DNA from: Streptomonospora mangrovi
GTDB lineage: Bacteria; Actinomycetota; Actinomycetes; Streptosporangiales; Streptosporangiaceae
DNA length: 64,000 nt
NCBI RefSeq assembly: GCF_027604915.1
Contig: NZ_JAJAQC010000010.1
Coordinates: forward strand, 124,001-188,000
Direction: 5' to 3'
Positions 37,066 through 45,587 of the stretch are shown one piece after another. How positions within the stretch are numbered: the first letter of the stretch is position 1; each line of letters begins with the position of its first letter. The position numbers were made by a program, and so were the translations under genes. Below the pieces are notes generated by a model that was given only the letters and a program-made list of their open reading frames with translations, searched no databases and was not told the DNA's origin.

Positions 37066-37108
37066 GTAACCTATACCTACGTAACCGTAACCTACGCTGC
37101 CGTAGGTT
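37066..37108. promoter_or_regulatory. operator region of the desaturase/TetR operon
   Basis: AACCTACG-CTGC-CGTAGGTT (37089-37108) is a perfect 8+4+8 palindrome. GTAACC occurs three times just beside it (37066, 37081, 37087). The whole lies about 70-110 bases upstream of the desaturase start. Confidence 0.65.
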
Positions 37109-37259
37109 TGTAAGGGGTTCGCGGACGAACTTCGCGCGGCGGGCGGGCAACGCGTTCCGGTCGGGGCCGCACGGCGCCGAACGAAGGTGCCGATATCCCG
37201 GCGAGCCGCTATCGTTGGCAGTCGGATCGCGCCGCCCCACCACGGCGGGCGCACCGCCT

Positions 37260-37331
37260 TCCCGGGTGGTCTAATGGCAGGACACAGGCTTTTGGTGCCT
37301 TGAGGTGAGGGTTCGAATCCTTCCCCGGGAG
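37260..37331 (+). tRNA. tRNA-Gln (anticodon UUG)
   Basis: A 72-base cloverleaf with acceptor TCCCGGG/CCCGGGA, D-arm TGGTCTAATGGCAGGACA, and anticodon loop TTTTGGT giving UUG (codon CAA). The T-loop is GGTTCGAAT and the discriminator G. CCA is not encoded. Confidence 0.95.
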
Positions 37332-37804
37332 CCCTCACTCTGCGGGCGCGCCTCAGGCGCTCCGCCCACCCCGATCCGGCCGCCGCCGCGGCACGGCCAT
37401 CGGGAATCTCACACCCGCCGCCCGCCGCGACGCTTTTTCCCGCCGCTGCCCCTGTGCCGCGCGGCCAAACGCGCCCGCCCGCGCCACCGCCCCACACCTG
37501 CCCGCGCCACCGCCCGCCAGGGCGCCGCGGCGGCCCCGGCCCAGGTTGCGGCGGTGTTTCGGCCGGGGCGGGCTACCAGGTCGGCCGCAGCCGCAACCGG
37601 GGTAAGGGCACATGTATCCTTCCCATGTCGGCGACCGGCGGCCAGTGTTCGTGTCCCCGCCAGGCGCCGTCAGCCACGCAGACACGTCGCGTCGACCCCG
37701 CGGGGAACCCCCGCCGAACGCCGCGTCCCGCCCCGGCCCGCGCCCCGCGCGGCGGGCGGGGATCTTGACATCGCATCCGCCAGCGACCCAAGGAGTCTCC
37801 GCCA
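37332..37804. other. 473-base stretch between tRNA-Gln and glmU
   Basis: No gene is supported. An imperfect GC hairpin about 20 bases after the tRNA may terminate it. The glmU start is preceded by AAGGAG at about 37790, so the end of this stretch is its leader. Confidence 0.45.
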
Positions 37805-39268
37805 GTGAGCGTGAGCCGTCCGGCTGCCGTCATCGTCCTAGCGGCGGGTGAGGGCACCCGAATGAAGTCCCGGCTGCCCAAGGTGCTGCACGAGATCTGC
37901 GGCCGCAGCATGCTCGGCCACGTGCTGGCCGCCGCCGGCGAACTCGACCCCCAGCGCACCGTGGTCGTCGTGGGTCACGCCCGCGAGCAGGTCGTCCAGC
38001 ACCTCAAGGACACCGCCCCGGGCGTGGGCACGGCCGTCCAGGACGAGCAGAACGGCACCGGCCACGCCGTGCGCATGGCCGTGGAGTCCCTGGCCGCCGA
38101 GGGCGTGGCCCTGAGCGGCACCGTCGTGCTGGCCTACGGCGACACCCCGCTGCTGCGCGGGCGCACCCTGGCCGACCTGGTCGAGGCCCACGAGTCCGCC
38201 GGCAACGCCGTCACCGTGCTCTCGGCGCGGGTGCCCGACCCCGCCGGCTACGGCCGCGTGGTCCGCGACCCCTCCGGCGCGTTCACCGCCATCGTCGAGC
38301 ACGCCGACGCCACCCCCGAGCAGCGCGAGCTGGACGAGATCAACTCCGGCATGTACGCCTTCGACGGCGAGCTGCTGACCTCCGTCGTCCAGCGGCTGTC
38401 CACCGACAACGCCAAGGGCGAGGAGTACATCACCGACGCCGTGGCGATCCTGCGCGGCGACGGCCACCGGGTCGGCGCCGCCCTGGCGCGCGAGTGGACC
38501 GAGATCCAGGGCGTCAACGACCGCGTGCAGCTCGCCGAGGCGCGCCGCATGCTCAACGACCGCCTGCTCACCGAGCACATGCGCGCCGGCGTCACCGTGG
38601 TGGACCCCGCCACCACCTGGGTCGACGCCGAGGTCCGCATCGGCCGCGACACCGTCGTGGAGCCCCAGACCCAACTGCGCGGGCGCACCGCCATCGACGA
38701 GGGCGCCCTGATCGGCCCCTGCACCCAGCTCACCGACACCCGCGTCGGCGCCGAGGCCACGGTGCGCCACGTGGTCGCCGACGACGCCGAGATCGCCGCC
38801 GGTGCCAACGTCGGCCCCTACGCCTACCTGCGGCCCGGCGCCTCGATCGGCCCCCGCGCCAAGATCGGCACCTTCGTCGAGGTCAAGAACTCCCGGATCG
38901 GCGAGGGCTCCAAGGTCCCGCACCTGACCTACGTCGGCGACGCCACCATCGGGGTGGGCGCCAACATCGGCGCCTCCTCGGTGTTCGTCAACTACGACGG
39001 CGTCGACAAGCACCGCACCACCGTGGGCGACCACGCCCGCACCGGCAGCGACAACACCTTTGTCGCGCCCGTGAACATCGGCGACGGCGCCTACACCGGC
39101 GCGGGGACCGTGGTGCGCGAAGACGTCCCGCCCGGCGCCCTCGCGGTCTCGGCCGGGAGCCAGCGCAACATAGAGGGCTGGGTGCGGCGCAAGCGCCCGG
39201 GGACCCCGGCGGCCGAGGCCGCCGAACGGGCGGAGAACACCGCCGAGCGCCGCGGCGAAGATTCATGA
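37805..39268 (+). CDS. glmU: bifunctional GlcNAc-1-P uridyltransferase / GlcN-1-P acetyltransferase
   Basis: The 487-residue product makes UDP-GlcNAc for peptidoglycan and other glycans. The N-terminal uridyltransferase shows LAAGEGTRMKSRLPKVLHEICGR (about residues 11-33), QNGTGHAV and YGDTPLL. The C-terminal left-handed beta-helix has hexapeptide repeats (about 255-450) with FVEVKNSRIGEGSKVPHLTYVGDA and NYDGVDKHRTTVGD, the acetyl-CoA site. A short charged tail follows. The start GTG 37805 lies after AAGGAG. The prs gene follows after 34 bases, as is standard. Confidence 0.97.
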   Translation: MSVSRPAAVIVLAAGEGTRMKSRLPKVLHEICGRSMLGHVLAAAGELDPQRTVVVVGHAREQVVQHLKDTAPGVGTAVQDEQNGTGHAVRMAVESLAAEGVALSGTVVLAYGDTPLLRGRTLADLVEAHESAGNAVTVLSARVPDPAGYGRVVRDPSGAFTAIVEHADATPEQRELDEINSGMYAFDGELLTSVVQRLSTDNAKGEEYITDAVAILRGDGHRVGAALAREWTEIQGVNDRVQLAEARRMLNDRLLTEHMRAGVTVVDPATTWVDAEVRIGRDTVVEPQTQLRGRTAIDEGALIGPCTQLTDTRVGAEATVRHVVADDAEIAAGANVGPYAYLRPGASIGPRAKIGTFVEVKNSRIGEGSKVPHLTYVGDATIGVGANIGASSVFVNYDGVDKHRTTVGDHARTGSDNTFVAPVNIGDGAYTGAGTVVREDVPPGALAVSAGSQRNIEGWVRRKRPGTPAAEAAERAENTAERRGEDS

Positions 39269-39302
39269 CAATCGCGTCTGTGTTGTGGGGGGCTAAAGTA
39301 AA

Positions 39303-40274
39303 GTGACCGGCATGAAGGCCGCGGGTCAGAAGAAGTTGATGCTGTTCTCCGGGCGTACCCACCCGGAGTTGGCGGAGCAGGTGGCCGACCAGCTCGGCAT
39401 CGAGGTCGCGCCGACGAGGTTCCAGGACTTCGCCAACGGCGAGATCTTCGTGCGGTACCTGGAGTCAGTGCGCGGCTGCGACGCCTTCGTGCTCCAGTGC
39501 CACTCCGACCCCATCAACGAGTCGATCATGGAGCAGCTCATCATGGTCGACGCGCTCAAGCGCGCTTCGGCCAAGCGCATCACCGTGGTGACCCCGTTCC
39601 TGGGCTACGCCCGCCAGGACAAGAAGCACCGCGGCCGCGAGCCGATCTCGGCGCGGCTGATGACCGACCTGTTCCGCACCGCGGGCGCCAACCGGCTGAT
39701 GTCGGTCGACCTGCACACCGACCAGATCCAGGGCTTCTTCGACGGCCCGGTGGACCACCTCTTCGCGCTGCCGCTGCTGGCCGACTACGTCCAGTCCCGC
39801 GTCGACATCTCCGAGGCCACCATCGTCTCGCCCGACAGCGGCCGGGTCCGCACCGCCGACCGCTGGGCCGACCGCATGGGCACCCCGCTGGCCATCATCC
39901 ACAAGCGGCGCGACCCCGACGTCGCCAACGAGGTCAAGGTGCACGAGGTCGTCGGCCAGGTGCGCGGGCGCACCTGCGTGCTGGTCGACGACATGATCGA
40001 CACCGCCGGCACCATCGTGAAGGCCGCCGACGCCCTGTTCGAGCAGGGCGCCCGCGAGGTCATCGCGGCCGCCACCCACGGCGTGCTCTCCGGCCCGGCC
40101 GCCGAGCGGCTCCAGAACTCCCGCATCTCCGAGGTGGTCATCACCAACTCGCTGCCGGTGCCCAAGGACCGCCAGTTCGACAAGCTGACCCAGCTCTCCA
40201 TCGCGCCGCTCATCGCGCGCGCCATCAGCGAGGTCTTCAGCGACGGCTCGGTCACCAGCCTGTTCGAGACCTGA
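39303..40274 (+). CDS. prs: ribose-phosphate pyrophosphokinase
   Basis: The 323-residue product makes PRPP from ribose-5-phosphate and ATP. FSGRTHPELAEQVADQLG at the N-terminus, DFANGEIFVRYLESVRG and YARQDKKHRGREPISARL are class I PRPP synthetase motifs. The PRPP loop is CVLVDDMIDTAGTI (about residues 223-236). TAAAGT at 39294-39299 immediately before GTG 39303 suggests an additional promoter inside the glmU-prs gap; ATG 39312 is an in-frame alternative start. Confidence 0.96.
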   Translation: MTGMKAAGQKKLMLFSGRTHPELAEQVADQLGIEVAPTRFQDFANGEIFVRYLESVRGCDAFVLQCHSDPINESIMEQLIMVDALKRASAKRITVVTPFLGYARQDKKHRGREPISARLMTDLFRTAGANRLMSVDLHTDQIQGFFDGPVDHLFALPLLADYVQSRVDISEATIVSPDSGRVRTADRWADRMGTPLAIIHKRRDPDVANEVKVHEVVGQVRGRTCVLVDDMIDTAGTIVKAADALFEQGAREVIAAATHGVLSGPAAERLQNSRISEVVITNSLPVPKDRQFDKLTQLSIAPLIARAISEVFSDGSVTSLFET

Positions 40275-40594
40275 CCGCCCGCGCGACCGGGACGCGGCCC
40301 CTCGGGGCCGCCTCCCGGTGTGTCCGGAGTCGTCGGGCAAGGCAGTAGACTGGATTGAGTGTCCCCAGCTCCCGCTGGGACGCGTTGGGGATCGTGGTCC
40401 CACCGCTCCGCGCGGCGGCGCCGCACGGCGCGCGCCAGCACGGACGGTGTCCGGCCCGGGCGGTCGCCCACCGGCCCGCCTTCGCAGGCTACGGCCGACG
40501 ACGGCCCCGGATACGCGGCCGTCTTACGCGGGAGCCGTTTCAGCAGAAGTCGTGTTCCCCGTGCCGCACGGGGACGATCCCGAGGAGTTTTGTC
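40275..40594 (+). promoter_or_regulatory. prs terminator and 5' region of rplY
   Basis: GCGGCCCC-TC-GGGGCCGC (40294-40311) is a perfect hairpin that should end the prs transcript. A TAGACT -10-like hexamer at 40346-40351 could start the rplY mRNA, leaving a leader of roughly 240 bases. A second hairpin (GTCCC..AGC/GCT..GGGAC, about 40361-40381) lies at its beginning. Confidence 0.5.
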
Positions 40595-41248
40595 GTGTCC
40601 GAGGTACGCATCGCTGCCGAGCCGCGCACGGAGTTCGGCAAGGGCGCCGCACGGCGCGTCCGCCGCGCGGGTAAGGTGCCGGCCGTCCTCTACGGCCACG
40701 GCACCGAGCCTCGCCACATCACCCTGCCCGGGCATGACCTCATGCTCGCGCTGAAGACCCCCAACGTCCTGCTGCGCGTGGACGGCATCCCCGGGGCCGA
40801 CAACCTCGCCCTGCCCAAGAGCGTCCAGCGCGACCCCATCAAGGGCTTCCTTGAGCACGTCGACCTGCTGGTCGTCAAGAAGGGCGAGAAGGTCAGCGTC
40901 GAGGTCTCGGTGAACCTCACCGGCGACATCGCCGCGGGCGGCGTCCTGACTCAGGAGCTGGTGACCGTCGAGGTCCTGGCCGAGGCCACCCACATCCCCG
41001 AGGGCGTCGACCACGACATCGAGGGCCTGGAGGTCGGCGCGCAGATCACCGCCGGCGACCTCAAGCTCCCCTCCGGCGTCGAGCTGGTCACCGACCCCGA
41101 GTCCATCGTCGCCACCGTCGCCGCCGAGCGCACCGACGAGGAGCTGGCCGAGGAGACCGGCGAGACCGCCGAGACCGAGGCCGAGGGCGAGCCCGCGGCC
41201 GAGGCCGCGGAGTCCGGCGAGGCCGCCCCGGCGGAGTCCGCCGAGTAG
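40595..41248 (+). CDS. rplY: 50S ribosomal protein L25/general stress protein Ctc
   Basis: Starting at GTG 40595 after GAGGAG, the product has 217 residues, the long Ctc form. The N-terminal L25 domain (EPRTEFGKGAARRVRRAGKVPAVLYGHGTEPRHITL) binds 5S rRNA. The TL5 C-terminal beta domain follows, ending in GVELVTDPESIVATVA. The last 45 residues are an acidic Glu/Ala-rich tail typical of high-GC actinobacteria. The position between prs and pth is the conserved one. Confidence 0.95.
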   Translation: MSEVRIAAEPRTEFGKGAARRVRRAGKVPAVLYGHGTEPRHITLPGHDLMLALKTPNVLLRVDGIPGADNLALPKSVQRDPIKGFLEHVDLLVVKKGEKVSVEVSVNLTGDIAAGGVLTQELVTVEVLAEATHIPEGVDHDIEGLEVGAQITAGDLKLPSGVELVTDPESIVATVAAERTDEELAEETGETAETEAEGEPAAEAAESGEAAPAESAE

Positions 41249-41398
41249 GGCACTTCCACGCGGGGCGCACCCGCGCGACACGAACAGGCGGAACCGATGC
41301 GTGGTCTGCTGCGCTGGGCGCGGGCGGGCCGCGCATCGGCGTCTGCGGGCGCGGTCCAGGCCGCGCCCGCAGGTGGGCGAACCGGTGAGGAGGCGGCC

Positions 41399-41977
41399 GT
41401 GGAGGCCGAGCGCTGGCTGGTCGTGGGCCTGGGCAACCCCGGGCCGACCTACGCCGGGAACCGGCACAACGTCGGGTTCATGGTCGCCGACGTCCTCGCC
41501 GAGCGCGGCGGCGCCCGCTTCAAGGCGCACAAGTCCCGCGCCGAGACCGCCGAGACCCGCATCGCGGGCGTGCCGGCGGTGCTGGCCAAGCCCCGCTCCT
41601 ACATGAACCTCTCCGGCGGGCCGGTGTCGGCGCTGAGCCGGTTCTACAGAATCCCGCTGGAGCGGATCCTCGTCGTCCACGACGAACTGGACATCCCCTT
41701 CGCCGCGCTGCGGCTCAAGCGCGGCGGCGGCGCCGGCGGGCACAACGGGCTGCGCTCCCTCACCTCCTCGCTGGGCGGTCCCGACTACCTGCGCGTGCGC
41801 GTGGGGGTGGGTCGCCCGCCCGGCCGCATGGACGCCGCCGCCTACGTCCTCAAGGACTTCTCCACCACCGAGCGCAAGGATTTGGGCGTGGTGCTGGAGC
41901 GCGCCGCCGACGCCGTGGAGACCGTGCTTACCGACGGCCTGGAGAAGGCGCAGAACACCTTCCACGCCTCCGCCTGA
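41399..41977 (+). CDS. pth: peptidyl-tRNA hydrolase
   Basis: The frame is open to 41297, but GTG 41399 after GAGGAGG gives 192 residues, the family length. [26 protein letters not shown] carries the catalytic His near residue 22. [42 protein letters not shown] and [11 protein letters not shown] complete the motifs. It frees tRNA from prematurely released peptidyl-tRNA. In many actinobacteria pth is followed closely by mfd; here the whole polysaccharide locus and CRISPR array lie between them. Confidence 0.96.
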   Translation: MEAERWLVVGLGNPGPTYAGNRHNVGFMVADVLAERGGARFKAHKSRAETAETRIAGVPAVLAKPRSYMNLSGGPVSALSRFYRIPLERILVVHDELDIPFAALRLKRGGGAGGHNGLRSLTSSLGGPDYLRVRVGVGRPPGRMDAAAYVLKDFSTTERKDLGVVLERAADAVETVLTDGLEKAQNTFHASA

Positions 41978-42284
41978 GCCGCGCGTGCGCGGCCCCGGGG
42001 CGGGGGCGTTTCCCCTGTCCGCGGCGCCCCCATTGCGGAGATTTTCAATCGGTAACGCCTTCGGTCTTTTTCCGGCTGCAATCCGTCACGGCACGCGACT
42101 ATGTGACCACGTTTAGCTAGAGTTTCCACGTCAGTTCGCGTTCCGTACCCCTTGTCGCCGCGCGCGGGCACCCGCCCGCGTGCCGCCGTGTGCGGAAGCA
42201 CGGCCGCGCCGCCGTCCCGCGCCTCGGGGCGGGCGGCCCGCCGTCCGCGCGACCACAGGGGAAACGTGCCAAGGGTGGGGATTC
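41978..42284. other. spacer before the polysaccharide locus
   Basis: GCCGCG-CGTG-CGCGGC (41978-41993) directly after pth is a probable terminator. From about 42035 to 42140 the GC content drops; TAGCTAGAGT near 42115 could be a -10 for the downstream genes. No gene is supported. Confidence 0.5.
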
Positions 42285-43760
42285 ATGGTCGTCATCGATC
42301 GTGTCACGACAGCCGCGCCGCCGCCGGTCGCCAGACCGCCCGTCCCGCGCACCGAGCCCCGGTGGATTCGGTCCTACGTGCGGGGGCTGCTGTGGATCGA
42401 TCTGGCGGCGGGCGCCGGGGCGGGTGCCTTCGCCCTCCAGGCCCGGTTCGGCAGCCCGCTGGCCGCCGGCGGCCCCTGGTACGCGCTGCTGTCGCTGGCG
42501 CTGCCCCCGTTGTGGGTGCTGGTCGTGGCGGTGTCGGGGGGCTACGCGCGCCGGTTCGTCGGGCAGGGCACCGAGGAGTTCCGCCGCGTGCTGCGCGCCG
42601 GGCTGGTGCTGACGGCGGCCGTGGGGGTCACCGCCTACGCCCTCAAGGTCGACGTCGCGCGCGGCTACGTCCTGCTGGCGCTGCCCACGGTCGTGGCGAC
42701 CTGCCTGGTCCTGCGCTACGCCTGGCGCAAGCGGCTGCACCGGCTGCGCCGCCTGGGGCGGTGCATGCGCGGGGTGGTGGCCGTGGGCTACCTCGAACAG
42801 GTCCGCGACCTCATCCGGCAGTTCCGCCGCGAGCCCTACCACGGCATGCGCGTGACCGGCGTGTGCCTGCCCCCGCACCAGGTCCACGCCGCCGCCGGCG
42901 AGGTCGACGACTGCCCCGTGCTGGGCGACTTCTCGACCGCCGCCGACGCCGCCGCGGCGGCCGGCGCCGACACCGTCGCGGTGCTGTCCTGCCCGGAGAT
43001 GGACGGGGTGGAGCTGCGCCGCCTGGCCTGGCGGCTGGAGAAGAGCGGCACCGACCTCACCGTGGCGCCCGCGCTGATGGACGTCGCCGGCCCGCGCACC
43101 ACCATCCGCGCGGTGGCGGGGCTGCCGCTGCTGCACGTGGAGCACCCCGAGCTGGTGGGCGCCCGCCGCGTGGTCAAAGGGCTGTTCGACCGGGCGGCCG
43201 CCGCGCTGGCACTGGTGCTGCTGGGCCCGTTCTTCCTCGCGCTGGCGCTGGGCGTGCGGCTGAGCGACCCCGGACCGGCGCTGTTCCGCCAGACGCGGGT
43301 GGGCAAGGACGGCGTCGAGTTCACGCTCTACAAGTTCCGTACCATGGTGGTCGAGGCGGAGGCCCTCAAGGGAGGGCTCGTCCTCGCCAACGACCACGAC
43401 GGCGTACTGTTCAAGATGCGTCGCGACCCACGGGTCACCTCGTTCGGCGGCTGGCTGCGCCGGTACTCTCTGGACGAGCTTCCGCAGTTGATCAACGTGC
43501 TGCGGGGCGACATGTCGCTTGTGGGCCCGCGGCCCCCGCTGCCCGACGAGGTGGCGCGGTACGGCCGCGACGTGCGCAGGCGCCTGGTGGTCAAGCCGGG
43601 CATGACAGGGCTGTGGCAGGTCAGCGGCCGGTCGGACCTCTCCTGGGAGGAATCCGTCCGTCTGGACCTGCGATACGTGGAAAACTGGTCGTTGACCCTG
43701 GACGTCCAGATCCTGTGGAAGACATGGTCGGCAGTTGTCCGCGGAGCGGGAGCGTACTAA
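42285..43760 (+). CDS. priming sugar-phosphate transferase (polyisoprenyl-phosphate hexose-1-phosphate transferase)
   Basis: The 491-residue product starts at ATG 42285 after GGTGGGG. The N-terminal half has four to five membrane helices and a CoA-binding-like middle domain. The C-terminal bacterial sugar transferase domain starts near residue 300: KGLFDRAAAALALVLLGPFF (membrane hairpin), DPGPALFRQTRVGKDG, YKFRTMV, RYSLDELPQLINVLRGDMSLVGPRPPLPDEV, KPGMTGLWQVSGRSDLSWEE. It would place the first sugar phosphate on undecaprenyl phosphate, starting repeat-unit synthesis (WbaP/CpsE class). Sugar choice (Glc or Gal) is not readable. It is the first gene of the locus. Confidence 0.93.
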   Translation: MVVIDRVTTAAPPPVARPPVPRTEPRWIRSYVRGLLWIDLAAGAGAGAFALQARFGSPLAAGGPWYALLSLALPPLWVLVVAVSGGYARRFVGQGTEEFRRVLRAGLVLTAAVGVTAYALKVDVARGYVLLALPTVVATCLVLRYAWRKRLHRLRRLGRCMRGVVAVGYLEQVRDLIRQFRREPYHGMRVTGVCLPPHQVHAAAGEVDDCPVLGDFSTAADAAAAAGADTVAVLSCPEMDGVELRRLAWRLEKSGTDLTVAPALMDVAGPRTTIRAVAGLPLLHVEHPELVGARRVVKGLFDRAAAALALVLLGPFFLALALGVRLSDPGPALFRQTRVGKDGVEFTLYKFRTMVVEAEALKGGLVLANDHDGVLFKMRRDPRVTSFGGWLRRYSLDELPQLINVLRGDMSLVGPRPPLPDEVARYGRDVRRRLVVKPGMTGLWQVSGRSDLSWEESVRLDLRYVENWSLTLDVQILWKTWSAVVRGAGAY

Positions 43761-43765
43761 GGCCG

Positions 43766-44557
43766 GTGAGCAGCATCCGAAACGATCACGAAGTGGCGCG
43801 GGACCTGGCGACCGAGGCGGGGCAGCAGTTGCTGCGGCTCCGAGCCCGGCAGGGGTTCGACGAGCCCGAGGTATTGCGCACCCTCGGCGACCGCACGTCG
43901 CACGAGTTCCTCTTCTCGGCGCTGGGCCGGCTGCGCCCCAGCGACGCCGTCCTCTCCGAGGAGGGCATCGACGACAAGGCGCGGCTGAGCGCCCGGCGGG
44001 TGTGGATCATCGACCCGCTCGACGGCACCCGGGAGTTCTCCGAGTCCGGCCGCACCGACTGGGCCGTCCACGTGGCCCTGTGGGAGAACGGCGAACTCGC
44101 GGCCGGCGCGGTGGCGCTGCCCGCCCAGGGCAGCACCGTCTCCACCGTCGACCCGCCGTGGCTGCCGCCGGAGCGGCCCACCGAGCAGCGGCTGCGCATC
44201 ACCACCAGCCGCACCCGGCCGCCGGAGTTCGTGCAGCGCCTGGCCACCCAATTGGGCGCCGAGATCGTGCCCATGGGATCGGCCGGCGCCAAGATCTGCG
44301 CCGTGCTGCTGGGCATCGCCGATATCTACGTGCACGCCGGCGGGCAGTACGAATGGGACAGCGCGGCACCGGTCGCGGTCGCCCGCGCGGCGGGGCTGCA
44401 CACCTCCCGCATCGACGGCAGTGAGCTGCGCTACAACCGGACCAACCCCTCCCTGCCGGATATCCTTGTCTGCCGTCCCGAATTGTCGAATATGTTGTTG
44501 GCGAGTATCCGCGGCGTCGCCGAGCGCGACAGCGCGGACCCGCACGCCGCGGGATGA
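43766..44557 (+). CDS. cysQ: CysQ-like 3'(2'),5'-bisphosphate nucleotidase
   Basis: The 263-residue product starts at GTG 43766, five bases after the previous stop. It is an inositol-monophosphatase-fold enzyme: SEEGIDDKARLSARRVWIIDPLDGTREFSESGRTDWAVHVAL holds the metal motif DPLDGTREF. GGQYEWDSAAPVAVARAAGLH is the second motif. CysQ removes the 3'-phosphate from PAP, the by-product of sulfotransferases, so its place next to cysD, cysN and two sulfotransferases fits PAP recycling. The stop overlaps an ATG upstream of cysD (ATGA). Confidence 0.9.
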   Translation: MSSIRNDHEVARDLATEAGQQLLRLRARQGFDEPEVLRTLGDRTSHEFLFSALGRLRPSDAVLSEEGIDDKARLSARRVWIIDPLDGTREFSESGRTDWAVHVALWENGELAAGAVALPAQGSTVSTVDPPWLPPERPTEQRLRITTSRTRPPEFVQRLATQLGAEIVPMGSAGAKICAVLLGIADIYVHAGGQYEWDSAAPVAVARAAGLHTSRIDGSELRYNRTNPSLPDILVCRPELSNMLLASIRGVAERDSADPHAAG

Positions 44558-44616
44558 GTGCAGCCACTCCACCATCCGCGCCCCACGCGTGCGGCAACAA
44601 AGCGTTAGGCGGGTTC

Positions 44617-45549
44617 ATGAGTCAGGCCAATACGGCGCCGCGCGGCAGATACCAGCTCTCCCAGTTGGACTTCCTCGAGGCCGAGGCGATCTTCATCATG
44701 CGCGAGGTGGCCGCCGAGTTCGAGCGGCCGGTCCTGCTGTTCTCCGGCGGCAAGGACTCCATCGTCATGCTGCGGCTCGCCGAGAAGGCGTTCTGGCCGG
44801 GGGCGATCCCCTTCCCGGTCATGCACGTCGACACCGGGCACAACTTCCCCGAGGTCATGGAGTTCCGCGACCGCCGGGTGGCCGAGGCCGGCGTCGAGCT
44901 GATCGTGGCCTCGGTGCAGGAGCAGATCGACGCGGGCAAGGTCGTGGAGCCCACCGGCCGCTGGGCCAGCCGCAACCGGCTCCAGACCGCCGCCCTGCTG
45001 GAGGCCATCGAGACCCACCGGTTCGACGCCGCGTTCGGCGGCGCCCGCCGCGACGAGGAGAAGGCCCGCGCCAAGGAGCGCGTGTTCTCCTTCCGCGACG
45101 AGTTCGGCCAGTGGGACCCCAAGGCCCAGCGGCCCGAGCTGTGGAACGTGTACAACACCCGCATCAACATGGGCGAGCACATCCGCGTGTTCCCGCTGTC
45201 CAACTGGACCGAGCTGGACGTGTGGGGCTACATCGCGCGGGAGAAGCTGGACCTCCCCTCCATCTACTTCTCCCACAAGCGCCAGGTCTTCGAGCGCGAC
45301 GGCATCCTGCTCTCCGACAACCCCTTCATCACCCGGGGCGAGGACGAGGAGCTGTTCGAGGCGACCGTCCGCTACCGCACCGTCGGCGACATGACCTGCA
45401 CCGGTGCCGTGCGCTCCAGCGCGGTGGAGCTGGACGAGATCATGGCCGAGATCGCCGCGACGCGGATCACCGAGCGCGGCCAGACCCGCGCCGACGACCG
45501 CTCCAGCGAGGCGGCCATGGAAGACCGCAAGCGCGAGGGCTACTTCTAG
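44617..45549 (+). CDS. cysD: sulfate adenylyltransferase subunit 2 (CysD)
   Basis: From ATG 44617 the product has 310 residues, the family length; ATG 44554 overlaps the cysQ stop and adds 21 residues. The PP-loop is LLFSGGKDSIVML (about residues 38-50). HVDTGHNFPEVMEFRD, FGGARRDEEKARAKERVFSFRDEFGQWDPK and NWTELDVWGYI follow, all diagnostic of CysD. With CysN it makes APS from ATP and sulfate. In primary sulfate assimilation cysDN normally sits beside cysH/cysC/cysI; here it sits in a polysaccharide locus with sulfotransferases, suggesting dedication to glycan sulfation. Confidence 0.95.
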   Translation: MSQANTAPRGRYQLSQLDFLEAEAIFIMREVAAEFERPVLLFSGGKDSIVMLRLAEKAFWPGAIPFPVMHVDTGHNFPEVMEFRDRRVAEAGVELIVASVQEQIDAGKVVEPTGRWASRNRLQTAALLEAIETHRFDAAFGGARRDEEKARAKERVFSFRDEFGQWDPKAQRPELWNVYNTRINMGEHIRVFPLSNWTELDVWGYIAREKLDLPSIYFSHKRQVFERDGILLSDNPFITRGEDEELFEATVRYRTVGDMTCTGAVRSSAVELDEIMAEIAATRITERGQTRADDRSSEAAMEDRKREGYF

Positions 45550-45587
45550 ACCCCGGCCCTGACCCCACCCCTTTGGAACGTGTGCAC

